DNA of 64,000 bases from Dictyobacter vulcani (GTDB lineage Bacteria; Chloroflexota; Ktedonobacteria; Ktedonobacterales; Ktedonobacteraceae): the NCBI RefSeq assembly GCF_008974265.1, contig NZ_BKZW01000001.1, forward strand, positions 3,100,001-3,164,000, in the 5' to 3' direction. The notes under the pieces are model-generated. The model did no database searches and was not told where the DNA came from. It was given only the letters and a program-made list of their open reading frames with translations. This document shows positions 47,180 to 56,276 of the stretch, in pieces (within the stretch, counting starts at the first letter, position 1; each line of letters opens with the position of its first letter). A program made the translations under genes and the position numbers.

Positions 47180-47208
47180 ATAATAGCATACTTATCAGCT
47201 ATTGTAAA
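47180..47208 (-). promoter_or_regulatory. Promoter of tRNA-Ala(CGC)
   Basis: TTTACA (47203-47208), 17-bp spacer, TATTAT (47180-47185), 12 bp from the tRNA 5' end. Probably also drives the leuS leader. Confidence 0.7.
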
Positions 47209-47657
47209 CCCTTTTTCGTTTTTTTCGGTTCTTCTCTCAAGTTTTCCAGCTGTGTCAGAAGCTTACTCTCATTGGAGCCTCTTCTACATGCATTTTCGCT
47301 CAAGAGGTGTTTCGTGTGTACTGGGGAATAAGTAAGCGTGATGATTCCAGTATACCTGAGCTTTAGACAGCCTCGCAGGAAAAGGTAAGGTAGCGGCGCT
47401 TTTTATGTATAGTTTTGCTGGTATAGTATTATAAATTTCGACCAGACAACCAGCTATACCCCCCAAAAGGGTAGTCATAAACCCAAAATTAGCTCATGGC
47501 GACGTATAGTGAAGTATATATTAAATATATTCATGGTGATCCACAGGACAACAATCAAAGACATTGTTGTCCCGTCGAAAATCGTGGTAACTGTTTTTTG
47601 TGTGGGTGATAGTGTCCCATGTGGTATGTGGGGTTATACGTTGAGAGGTAAGTTCCT
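47209..47657. other. Intergenic region
   Basis: About 450 bp, no supported gene. A 64-codon minus-strand frame at 47284-47478 has no ribosome site. Confidence 0.35.
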
Positions 47658-48110
47658 ATGATTTATTATCGAGTTGCATTTTGTGTTGAACAAGCTACTG
47701 TAGAAAATATTGAACATATACAATCTCATAGTCAAACAACAACCCAACAAGTACTTTGGAAATGGCGTTCAACTTTATTAACATCTCCCCATGCTCTTTT
47801 TACTTTATTGCGTGCCTATAGTTATATACCTAAAGATAATATACGTGTGTTTTTTGCATCCTCTGAGGCAGAAATGGATGATATGCTTGCCAGACAGAAT
47901 GCCGGACAGATTTCAAGCTCGGTGAGCGCCGACCAGTTTTTGTCGGGTAAGCGCATAAACACAATGGATGTGAAACGGTTGGAGTTTGAGCTGAGCATGG
48001 AAGCCGATCATGATGAACCATATACCTTTGCCTTACCACATTCTATTGCTGAACGTATGGCCTGGACTAATCTGTTGCAAAAAAGACAACGCGGTGAACT
48101 AGAAAGTTAA
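47658..48110 (+). CDS. Hypothetical protein
   Basis: 150 residues, GAGAGG upstream of ATG and a terminator behind. Starts MIYYRVAFCVEQ and has a mixed alpha/beta look (NIRVFFASSEAEMDDMLARQ) without membrane segments. I do not recognise a family. Confidence 0.65.
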   Translation: MIYYRVAFCVEQATVENIEHIQSHSQTTTQQVLWKWRSTLLTSPHALFTLLRAYSYIPKDNIRVFFASSEAEMDDMLARQNAGQISSSVSADQFLSGKRINTMDVKRLEFELSMEADHDEPYTFALPHSIAERMAWTNLLQKRQRGELES

Positions 48111-48142
48111 ACCCGGGATGGTAATCATACTGGAACGGTTAT

Positions 48143-48181
48143 AAAAGAGCTGAAGGTTATGAAACTGCCTTCGGCTCTTTT
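48143..48181. terminator. Bidirectional terminator
   Basis: AAAAGAGCTGAAGG / CCTTCGGCTCTTTT between convergent genes. Confidence 0.85.
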
Positions 48182-48185
48182 GCTA

Positions 48186-49565
48186 TTATGAAACGAATGC
48201 AGCCATTTCCTTTTTGAAGTTTTCAATCGTTTCGCTGCCAATGACGCGAATACGATGCATGATATACGGCTTGGAACTATCCTGGCTGCTGGAGTCTACA
48301 CGTGGATCATTGACTGCTCCCACATAGCCAGTTATCTGTAAAAGGGACATTACAGCTGCAATCTGGATCTGGGTGATAGTCAGATTGGGATTTTTATTGA
48401 GTGGATCTCCTGATGGATAGCAGAACTGTTGAATAACCATGTGCAGGTGCCCTTCTAAGTCCTGCCGCGATCTTTCCAACTCGTCACGTGCAGTGGATGG
48501 TGAACGCTGCCAGACATCTCCAATCGGGTGGTGGTCAATCGTATGGGAGCCCATTTGCATACCATTTGCAGCCATTTCTTGTAGTTGCGACCAGCTAGCC
48601 TGACCTTCCCACCCTACTTTGCCCGTAATAATATAAAACATACCACTATAGCCATGGGTTTTAAGGATCGGATAAGCATTCGTATAGGCATCAACATAGC
48701 CATCATCAAAGCTAAAGATGATTGGTCTGGTCGGTAGAGGACCATCATAATAGAGGGCGTCAAATAGCTGGTTAAAGGTAATGGAATGATAACCCAGAGT
48801 TGTAAAATAATCTAACTGTTGCGAAAAAACTGTTGGTGAGACTGAAAGTCCGGGCCGATAGCTATGTGGATTGGCTTTATCCCTGGCTGGCACCGTAGAA
48901 ATATAGTGATACATCAGGATGGGAACGGTGATCTTTTTTGTTATCGGGATTGCCGGTGGTAGAATTGGAGCTTCCAGATCGGCTGGACCGCCATCGAGGA
49001 TCCGCCATGTGCCATTTCCACCCTGACCTGCTTCCGGCTTAGTATACTGGACCATAAAGGGCAGATTGCGGAAAAGTTGTTGGATTTGCGAGGTCGTTGC
49101 GGAGGAGTTTCCAGTTGCTGAGCCATCTGCTGGTTCTACATCTAACGAAACAGGCATAGTCGAAACATGATTATATTGCTTCATGGTTTCAGGATTAGTC
49201 CAGAATGAGAGGTCACTGACCTGCCCTGTCTTAAAGCTCTTCAGTCGCAAAGCATGAAAGCGCTGATATAAGTATGTGCTAAAAGCACTTTTATCTGGCC
49301 ACATTCTTTGAAGATCTGGATGCAGCAGCGTCCACATCGCACTATAATTCTGTTGAAGCAAGTCACCCAGATAGCGTTGCGCTATGTGTTGGATCTGTTG
49401 ATTTTTGCCCGGCTTTGCTGCAACTGGTAGCGCTTTGTTTGGAGCAAGTAGCAGATACCCTGCTAAAATTCCGGCCAGCAAAAATAGCACACATGAGCTT
49501 GAGAGCAACGTTTTAGCAAGAAAAAGGCGCGAACATGACTCGGTATCCTCTCCCATTTTCTTCAT
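48186..49565 (-). CDS. Polysaccharide deacetylase (NodB domain), membrane-anchored
   Basis: About 459 residues. One N-terminal membrane helix (SSSCVLFLLAGILAGYLLL), a ~150-residue region of unknown fold, then the NodB domain: VPILMYHYIS, FSFDDGYVDAYTNAYPILK (metal-binding Asp), GMQMGSHTIDHHPIGD (metal-binding His pair). It likely removes acetyl groups from cell-wall or secreted polysaccharide outside the membrane. ATG 49580 is an alternative start. Confidence 0.88.
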   Translation of the reverse strand: MKKMGEDTESCSRLFLAKTLLSSSCVLFLLAGILAGYLLLAPNKALPVAAKPGKNQQIQHIAQRYLGDLLQQNYSAMWTLLHPDLQRMWPDKSAFSTYLYQRFHALRLKSFKTGQVSDLSFWTNPETMKQYNHVSTMPVSLDVEPADGSATGNSSATTSQIQQLFRNLPFMVQYTKPEAGQGGNGTWRILDGGPADLEAPILPPAIPITKKITVPILMYHYISTVPARDKANPHSYRPGLSVSPTVFSQQLDYFTTLGYHSITFNQLFDALYYDGPLPTRPIIFSFDDGYVDAYTNAYPILKTHGYSGMFYIITGKVGWEGQASWSQLQEMAANGMQMGSHTIDHHPIGDVWQRSPSTARDELERSRQDLEGHLHMVIQQFCYPSGDPLNKNPNLTITQIQIAAVMSLLQITGYVGAVNDPRVDSSSQDSSKPYIMHRIRVIGSETIENFKKEMAAFVS

Positions 49566-49599
49566 TGGCTTTCCCCCCATCAGTCATTATCAACAACAT

Positions 49600-49642
49600 A
49601 AAAGAGCGTGTCACCTTTAAGTTAAAGGTAACACGCTCTTTT
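49600..49642 (-). terminator. Terminator after lpdA
   Basis: AAAAGAGCGTGT...ACACGCTCTTTT with inner ACCTTT/AAAGGT pair. Confidence 0.88.
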
Positions 49643-49668
49643 ATAGATGAAGTTTTTGCTAGTTGTGC

Positions 49669-51090
49669 TTAACGAGCACGGACAGACTGTTTGGGTGGAA
49701 TATGGATGGGATGTCCTTCTGCGGCCAGTACTGCTTCACGCAAGCCTTCACTGAGGGTTGGATGTGGATGGATGGTTTCTTCTATCTCATCTACCGTTAA
49801 TTCGCCGCGCATGGCCAGCGAGTACTCGGTGATCAGGTTAGTCGCATCCGGACCAATGATATGGGCGCCCAGCAGTTCGCCATATTTGCCGATGATGACT
49901 TTGGTAAAACCTTCTGTCTCACCGATAGCTACTGCTTTACCGATCGCGGCCCAGGGGAAGCGTTCGACACGAATTTCAGGATATTTTTCTTTTGCCTGTG
50001 CTTCGGTCAAACCAACTGAGGCCATTTCAGGGAAAGTATAAATAGGATTGGGGACAACATCATAATTCATGATGGCATCGTGTCCTGTCGCATTATCCGC
50101 AGCAATCTCACCTTCCATTGATGCAACGTGTGCCAGACCTGCACCATGTGTGAGGTCACCAATAGCATAGATGCCTGGAAGATTGGTTTCCATGCGCTCA
50201 TTAACGCGTACACGTCCCCGGTCAGTATCGAGTCCCTGCTCCATCAACTGTTCAAGGCCACTGGTATTGGCACGGCGACTCACAGCCATCAAAACATACT
50301 CGGCTGAAAAGGTCTGCTCGCCCTTGTCAGTGGTTGTGCGTACTTTTTTCTGACCGTCCACATCTTCGATGCTTTCGACTCTGGCATTGGTGACAATATT
50401 GATGCCACGTTTGCCCATGATACGTACGAGCAGTTTGCGAACTTCTTCGTCGACCGGTGCTAACACATTAGGAAGCATCTCTATAACAGTAACTTTGGTG
50501 CCCAGTGCGCTAAACATGCAGGCAAGCTCGATACCAATTACGCCGCCGCCAACACAGATCAAGCTCTCGGGCGTTTTTTGCAGATTCCAGCAGGTATCGC
50601 TGTTCATCACTTTATCCCCATCAACGCCAGGCATGGAAGGAATAAAGGGCACGGAACCATTGGCCAGAATAATTTTATCGGCGCTAAATTGCTGTTTGTT
50701 GCCATTGCTGGTAACGGTCACGTTTTTAGAGGCATCTACACTGCCCAGACCGTCGAACACATCGACTTTATTGGCCTTCATCAACGTTCCGACACCACTG
50801 GTCATGCGCTTGACCACTTTATCTTTAAAGGCAACTGCCTTGTCCATGTGGAAGACAGGTGGTTGTAGCAAGGTAATGCCTAGTTCTTCAACTGAAGAGA
50901 GGTTATGCAGTGTTTCGGCAACATGCAGCATAGCTTTGGACGGGATACAGCCAACATTCAGGCAGGTACCGCCCATATATTGTTTTTCTACAATTGCAAC
51001 TTTGGCTCCTCGCTGAGCGGCGCGAATCGCGGCCACATAGCCACCTGGCCCAGCCCCAATGATTGCAATATCATAATGAGTACTCGTCAT
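49669..51090 (-). CDS. lpdA: Dihydrolipoyl dehydrogenase
   Basis: 473 residues from ATG 51090 (AGGAGAAATTT upstream). FAD motif IAIIGAGPGGYVAAIRAA, redox disulfide GGTCLNVGCIPSK, NAD motif CVGGGVIGIELACMFSALG, and the C-terminal His-Glu pair in HPHPTLSE. E3 component of 2-oxoacid dehydrogenase or glycine cleavage complexes. The E1/E2 genes are not adjacent. Confidence 0.95.
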   Translation of the reverse strand: MTSTHYDIAIIGAGPGGYVAAIRAAQRGAKVAIVEKQYMGGTCLNVGCIPSKAMLHVAETLHNLSSVEELGITLLQPPVFHMDKAVAFKDKVVKRMTSGVGTLMKANKVDVFDGLGSVDASKNVTVTSNGNKQQFSADKIILANGSVPFIPSMPGVDGDKVMNSDTCWNLQKTPESLICVGGGVIGIELACMFSALGTKVTVIEMLPNVLAPVDEEVRKLLVRIMGKRGINIVTNARVESIEDVDGQKKVRTTTDKGEQTFSAEYVLMAVSRRANTSGLEQLMEQGLDTDRGRVRVNERMETNLPGIYAIGDLTHGAGLAHVASMEGEIAADNATGHDAIMNYDVVPNPIYTFPEMASVGLTEAQAKEKYPEIRVERFPWAAIGKAVAIGETEGFTKVIIGKYGELLGAHIIGPDATNLITEYSLAMRGELTVDEIEETIHPHPTLSEGLREAVLAAEGHPIHIPPKQSVRAR

Positions 51091-51801
51091 AAATTTCTCC
51101 TGCAATGCTTATGAACCCATTGATTATATATGTACGTTTAAAAGCATCAGTAAGCTTACAAAGCCTCGCAAATAACTCTTTCTACTTAAAAAACAAATGG
51201 GTGCAAAAGTTTATTTTTGTCAAAATAGACAGCGTTTTGTATATCCAATGAGATACGGTGAGTGGGACGAGGAGGAAGAACCGTGTTGCGTTTCTGTTCC
51301 AGCCAGAGACCTGACTCCTTGCATCTCTATTTGACATAGGTAGTGCGCCGGCACCATCTTTGGAACCAGACATCTGAATGCCAGGATCGTGATAGACGTG
51401 CATCACGTTTCGCGGGAAGAACTGGGATTGTGCTTTCTGACAGGATGATGCTTTCCTGAAAGTCGCAAATAATAGCTTGTGCTTCCGGTCCCGTTACCCC
51501 TTTGATACGTCGTTTTACTCTCCGTCAGTATACCACGTTTCTTTCTATCTCGGTACTCAAGATCTCTTGTGCATTTCGCAGATAACGGATGACCTTTTTG
51601 GCCTACTATAATGACGAGTTTGAAAATGAAACGTATCAATAGATGCAGAGAAAAAAATTCTGACATCTCTGAGAGTTTTGTGTTCTTTGTGAACTCTCTA
51701 TAAAGATGACCAGGCATGGACACTGACGTCTGAGGCATGCCTGTCTATAGGTGGAAGTGAATAAGCTTTAATCCAAATGTATAGTACTGGGAGATGACCA
51801 A
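51091..51801. other. Intergenic region, about 700 bp
   Basis: Minus-strand open frames at 51182-51406 and 51403-51738 overlap by 4 bp but have no good ribosome sites or recognisable motifs. No RNA gene or repeat recognised. Confidence 0.35.
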
Positions 51802-51990
51802 ATGACAACAACAGGAGAACTGCGCTCGATTATCGAGGAACTTGAGTTAGTTGATGTAGGCGATGCTGTCACCTATCTGGACGAAGATGATCAGAATGTG
51901 GGTGATGTTCCGGATATGACAGCGCTGAATCTGGCCAGTTGTTTGCAATATATTGCGGGTTCGAGTGAGCTCGATTATCAATTATGTTAG
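51802..51990 (+). CDS. Small acidic protein
   Basis: 62 residues, very acidic (GELRSIIEELELVDVGDAV, YLDEDDQNVGDVPDM), with GGGAGATGACCAA before the ATG and a terminator downstream. Not recognised; possibly a small regulatory or precursor peptide (ends in QLC). Confidence 0.6.
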   Translation: MTTTGELRSIIEELELVDVGDAVTYLDEDDQNVGDVPDMTALNLASCLQYIAGSSELDYQLC

Positions 51991-52084
51991 TTTGTTACCA
52001 TTTGTCTACATGTAGGTTTTTAATGTTCACGTTCTCATAAGGAAGTTTATCTCTTTCTATTTGAATGTATACATGTTCTTTATA

Positions 52085-52120
52085 ATACCGCCAGAAAATT
52101 ATTCAATTTTCTGGCGGTAT
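52085..52120 (+). terminator. Rho-independent terminator
   Basis: ATACCGCCAGAAAATT / AATTTTCTGGCGGTAT around attc, followed by TGTTT. Confidence 0.88.
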
Positions 52121-52201
52121 TGTTTATCTAACTCACATGATGGGCTTGATGGCAACCATGGTCACTATCTATGAATCTCGCGCCATACGGCGCTCTCATA
52201 G

Positions 52202-52258
52202 TTTTTTATGGTGGTGCATCAGGAGCGCATTGCGCTCCTGATGCACCACCATAAAAAA
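52202..52258. terminator. 28-bp palindromic hairpin with T/A runs
   Basis: TTTTTTATGGTGGTGCATCA... perfectly mirrored at 52231-52258. Symmetric stem with T and A tracts outside; lies between convergent genes. A second small stem GGGGGCG-TCAG-CGCCCCC follows at 52266-52283. Confidence 0.75.
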
Positions 52259-52455
52259 AGAAATTGGGGGCGTCAGCGCCCCCAGGCTGGCATGAGGCTC
52301 ACCATGCCCATGTGGATGGGAATCAGACACACGCTTACATTCATGGTTGACTTTATAAACACTGAAAGCTATACATATCCTTGAGGATGGTTTTTGGAGG
52401 TGCGAAAGGGGACTTGCCAGACCACTCTGTCCGACAAGTATTGTATTTATATACA

Positions 52456-53166
52456 TTAATATTTAGCTTCGGTTAATACCTTGATGCGTTTATCAACAGT
52501 CGGGATCCCACTACGCTTTAGCTGTTTCACGACCGCCTTCACATCGTATTTGATCCTGCGATGCTCTGCCTGCCAGACGTTATCTTGCCAGCTTATGATG
52601 GCGTATGATGCTCGTGGATCTTCATCTCGTGGTAAGCCACAACTGCCTGCATCCACCAGCAACAGGTGTTGCCAGCGGCGCATATAGGCCACATGGTAAT
52701 GACCAAAAGCCATGGCTCCAATCGTCGGTGGGAGTTTCTCACAGAGATGTTCAATTTTACTATCCGGCGTGGTTGTGAAGATGGCTTCTTCCTGATTGAG
52801 TGGATTTGCATGTACGACCAGCAAGTCCGTACCATTGGGATTGGAAACGAGATGACTAAAAGGCAGTGCCGCCAGATAATCGATACCTGCTGGCCCAATC
52901 TGTTCACGGGTCCAGGCAATCACGCTCTGTTTCTTGGGACCCTTTTTAGAGCTCTGGTTAACAACGTCTGCATCCACATTGCCTTGAATCACGGGACAAT
53001 GTAAGTTTTGCAGTGTATCAAGAACCTCTTTCGGGCAAGGACCGTTCAGGCAGAGATCACCAGCAACAACCAGTTGATCAATATCTTTTTGCTTGCTCAG
53101 GTCCTCGAGCACAGCATTTAAAGCTATAATGTTTCCATGTATATCAGATATAATCGCAATACGCAT
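52456..53166 (-). CDS. Metallophosphoesterase, MJ0936/YfcE-like
   Basis: About 236 residues from ATG 53166 (AGGATATCAT upstream). Metal-binding motifs IISDIHGN, VVAGDLCLNGP, GNVDA and FGHYHVAYM of the calcineurin-like phosphoesterases. Likely a phosphodiesterase or phosphatase; substrate unknown. Divergent from a second phosphoesterase at 53302, with a palindrome between them. Confidence 0.85.
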   Translation of the reverse strand: MRIAIISDIHGNIIALNAVLEDLSKQKDIDQLVVAGDLCLNGPCPKEVLDTLQNLHCPVIQGNVDADVVNQSSKKGPKKQSVIAWTREQIGPAGIDYLAALPFSHLVSNPNGTDLLVVHANPLNQEEAIFTTTPDSKIEHLCEKLPPTIGAMAFGHYHVAYMRRWQHLLLVDAGSCGLPRDEDPRASYAIISWQDNVWQAEHRRIKYDVKAVVKQLKRSGIPTVDKRIKVLTEAKY

Positions 53167-53242
53167 ATGATATCCTGAATTGAGACACTTGATATAGTGT
53201 CCCCCACTCTCTAGATTTATGTTGTGTACGTTCCGCATTATT

Positions 53243-53269
53243 ACTATGACCGTTTGGATGGGTCATAGT
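53243..53269. promoter_or_regulatory. Palindrome between divergent phosphoesterase genes
   Basis: ACTATGACC-n9-GGTCATAGT in a 135-bp divergent control region. Likely an operator or hairpin of the 5' leader of the plus-strand gene. Confidence 0.45.
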
Positions 53270-53301
53270 TACTATATCTCAAAAAATGAGAGGATACAAA
53301 A

Positions 53302-53817
53302 ATGAAGCATCGTATAGGTGTTATTTCTGATACGCATCTCCCCAAATTTTCGGCTCTACCAGAGGAGATATGGGAACATTTTGCTGGTGTCGAGTTGATT
53401 ATTCATGCGGGCGATCTCTCAGAACTGACTGTGATCTCGGAGCTAGAGACAATTGCTCCTGTCGTAGCTGTGCAGGGAAATGTCGAGCGTGAGGATGTCG
53501 TCATGAAACTACCGATCAAGAAAGAGGTTACCATTGGTGGTTGCCGGATTGGTATTGTGCATATTCTGGGTGAGACACGTAATTATGCCCGCACGGCGCG
53601 CTGGGAATTTCCTGATGCGCGTGTCGTGATCTTTGGCCATAGCCATAATCCCTATAATCAGGAACATGATGGACAATTGTTGCTGAATCCTGGTAGTGCT
53701 ACTGATCGCCGCCGTCAGCCGACCTGTAGTATCGCACTCTTGACCATTGATGATGAGCAGCCAGCGGTCACGGCAGAAATTATCCTTTTGCCGGTCAAAA
53801 AAAAATATCTGCCGTAG
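53302..53817 (+). CDS. YfcE-family phosphodiesterase
   Basis: 171 residues. VISDTHLPKF, IHAGDLSELTVISELE, VQGNVE, FGHSHNPYNQ and LLNPGSATDRRRQ are the full set of YfcE/MJ0936 signatures. Manganese-dependent phosphodiesterase activity is known in the family; physiological substrate unknown. Divergently paired with the gene at 52456. Confidence 0.92.
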   Translation: MKHRIGVISDTHLPKFSALPEEIWEHFAGVELIIHAGDLSELTVISELETIAPVVAVQGNVEREDVVMKLPIKKEVTIGGCRIGIVHILGETRNYARTARWEFPDARVVIFGHSHNPYNQEHDGQLLLNPGSATDRRRQPTCSIALLTIDDEQPAVTAEIILLPVKKKYLP

Positions 53818-53855
53818 TTGTAGATGTTACGTTGTGACCGTATCTGCAAAGATAA

Positions 53856-53888
53856 CAGCCAGCGCTCTTATAGAAGAGACGCTGGCTG
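53856..53888. terminator. Hairpin between convergent yfcE-like and serS genes
   Basis: CAGCCAGCG/CGCTGGCTG outer stem and CTCTT/AAGAG inner stem. T-runs are modest. Confidence 0.65.
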
Positions 53889-53908
53889 CCATGAAAAAAG
53901 AACCCGGG

Positions 53909-55189
53909 CTAGCGGCCAATATATTCTTGTCCGCCCATGAAAGGACGCAGAGCCTCGGGAATGCGGATGCTTCCATCGGCTTGCTGATGGGTTTCCAGCA
54001 GCGGGATCAAGATACGTGGCGAGGCGATCGCTGTGTTGTTAAGGGTATGCGCAAATTTAACTTTTCCCTCTTCATCACGATAGCGTATATTCGCGCGGCG
54101 TGCCTGCCAATCGTGCAGGTATGAGCACGAATGCGTCTCGCGATAGCGGCCCTCGCTCGGCACCCAGCACTCGATATCATACATGCCAACTTTACCATCA
54201 CCCATGTCGCCAGTACAGACATTTACGACGCGGTAAGGCAGTTCCAGTGCCTGAATCAGTTCCTCGGCATTCTGGAGCAACTGCTCAAACCAGAAGACCG
54301 ATTCCTCATGGTCAGCTTTGCAGATGATATATTGTTCAACTTTACTGAACTGGTGAATGCGGAAAACACCACGTGTATCCTTCCCGTAGGTACCAGCCTC
54401 CTGGCGGAACGAAGGGCTATACCCCACGAACTTGAGTGGTAACTCTTCGCCTTTGAGAATCTCATCTTTATACATGCCAGTGATCGAGACTTCAGCCGTA
54501 CCAACCAGGAAAAGATCCTGATCTTTAATTTCATAGACCTGATCCCGCCCCTTGGGGAACTGACCATTGCCGACAAAACAGAAATCGCGTGCCATCGAAG
54601 GTACAATTAAAGGCGTGAAGCCTTTGCGTGCCATCTTATCCATGGCGAAATTGACCAGAGCAAGTTCCAGTCGGGCGGCATCATTGCGTAAGACATAGCT
54701 ACGTGAGCCTGCAACTTTGACGGCGCGCTCGATATCCACCAGATCGTGCTTAAGCATCAAATCATAGTGATCCAGTGAATCAAACTCAAACTTTGGTGCC
54801 TCGCCCCAATATTTAAAGGGTACGTTCTCGCTATCATCTTTGCCAACCGGGCTGCTGGGATCAGGAATATTGGGGACCAGCAGGAGTTGATTGTAGCGTT
54901 CCTCAATCAACTGATTCAGTTCTGGCTCTTTAGCTTTAATAAACTCGGCCAGCTTTTTGCCCTCGGCGATCAGATTGTTGCGCAGTTCAGTATTCTTTTC
55001 TTTAGCTGCCTGCTGAATACCTTTTGAAAGCTGATTCTGTTTAGCGCGTGTATCCTCTACCGTATGTTGTAGGGCCACCACCTGTTGATCCAGGGCCAGC
55101 AAGGCATCGATATCGATCGAATTGTTTTTCAGTCGTGCGGCTTCTTTAACCACTTCTGGATTGCTACGAATAAATGCCAGATCGAGCAT
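53909..55189 (-). CDS. serS: Seryl-tRNA synthetase
   Basis: 426 residues. N-terminal coiled-coil arm (residues ~30-100, VEDTRAKQNQLSKGIQQAAK) that holds the long variable arm of tRNA-Ser, then class II motifs: FRQEAGTYGKDTRGVFRIHQ (motif 2) and HTLNNTAIASPRILIPLLE (motif 3). AAAGGAGAAAAAGC precedes the ATG. Controlled by a T-box leader with a UCC specifier. Confidence 0.96.
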   Translation of the reverse strand: MLDLAFIRSNPEVVKEAARLKNNSIDIDALLALDQQVVALQHTVEDTRAKQNQLSKGIQQAAKEKNTELRNNLIAEGKKLAEFIKAKEPELNQLIEERYNQLLLVPNIPDPSSPVGKDDSENVPFKYWGEAPKFEFDSLDHYDLMLKHDLVDIERAVKVAGSRSYVLRNDAARLELALVNFAMDKMARKGFTPLIVPSMARDFCFVGNGQFPKGRDQVYEIKDQDLFLVGTAEVSITGMYKDEILKGEELPLKFVGYSPSFRQEAGTYGKDTRGVFRIHQFSKVEQYIICKADHEESVFWFEQLLQNAEELIQALELPYRVVNVCTGDMGDGKVGMYDIECWVPSEGRYRETHSCSYLHDWQARRANIRYRDEEGKVKFAHTLNNTAIASPRILIPLLETHQQADGSIRIPEALRPFMGGQEYIGR

Positions 55190-55261
55190 GCTTTTTCTCC
55201 TTTATGTTATATCTGTATGTGTGCGTGCCTCCACTGGTGAATGCGGACCACGCTGGTAATG

Positions 55262-55540
55262 GGCAATAAAAAAACGCCGTGTCCTTACACAAAGGACGAC
55301 GACGCTACGTGCGCGAAATCGTGGTACCACCTTACTTCTTCCAATACAGCTCTGGCGAGCAGATATTGAAACTCGTTTCAACCTGATAACGGAGGTGACC
55401 GTTGACGCTTAACGCGTAGGCTCCCGGGTGGATTTCTCTCCTGCATATTCTGCGTCGCACCAGCCCGCAGATCTCTGTCTTTCTATGGCAAGAGTTACTT
55501 GTCCCATTCATTGCCTGTATTGTTTCTTGTGCTTCAGCAT
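55262..55540 (-). promoter_or_regulatory. serS T-box riboswitch
   Basis: Stem I with specifier loop AAGTAA/AAATCCA (TCC, Ser codon, at 55430-55432), distal CAGAGA and GGCTGGTGCGA, then CTCCGTTATC, antiterminator AAGGTGGTACCACGA (55319-55333) and a terminator stem ending in TTTTTTT (about 55267-55305). Uncharged tRNA-Ser binding promotes read-through into serS. Confidence 0.92.
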
Positions 55541-56276
55541 AACAGCCGCTTTATGATTTGTCAACACTCAACTGGTTCAAAACAGGGCTTTTTAATGGCT
55601 GCTAACGAGGCCTGATACTTTTCGTCAGGCACTTTTTGGGTAACGCAAGACATTTACGTAAAGGTCTTATGGTCTTCTTTTCTTAGGCAAGGTTCACATC
55701 CATGTGACAGATGGAAGCGTATCCAGAATCAATCTCATGAAAAGCAGGAGCGATTACCAGTGCACGTCCGACGACGCTGAGTGACATGTTCTCTTGCTCT
55801 TCAGATTGTCACCATCCCAGGCGCTTGATGTGAACCATGCCTGAGACCACAACATAAAATGTAGAAAAATCGCTTAAGCTCATCCTTTATTTATGGATGA
55901 GCTTCTACTAAAATAAACAATAAGAAGAAAATTATCAGAAATTGCCTGAAAAACCCTTGTTTTTTCACCACTCCTTCAGGTATACTTGCTTCTGGCAGCT
56001 ATGCATGAAAAATCTTATTATCTTTATTTGGTTAGATAGATCACTATATATTCCTTTTTAGTGGAAGGGAATATTTTTCTTGAAGAGTGGTATGAACCGT
56101 TCAGCGCTATTTTTTTCTCGCACTGATCTATACACATCTCCATTCAGCAAGGATAGTTTTTTTATGTTTGTGTATAGATATGCAAACATGTCTTTCCAGA
56201 CAGATACTCTTTTTTGTGTGTATTCTGAAGGAGAATCCTTCCCTCTGCCATAACTTTTTGTGCTTGCTTTATAGAA
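55541..56276. other. Intergenic region ahead of the RHS gene
   Basis: About 735 bp, AT-rich. AAGCTCATCC/GGATGAGCTT hairpin at 55876-55904. A GGAG near 56228 is not followed by a suitable start. No gene supported. Confidence 0.35.

Noticed and set aside
51182..51738. Two minus-strand frames in the gap after lpdA
   Set aside because: No ribosome sites, no motifs; composition looks non-coding.
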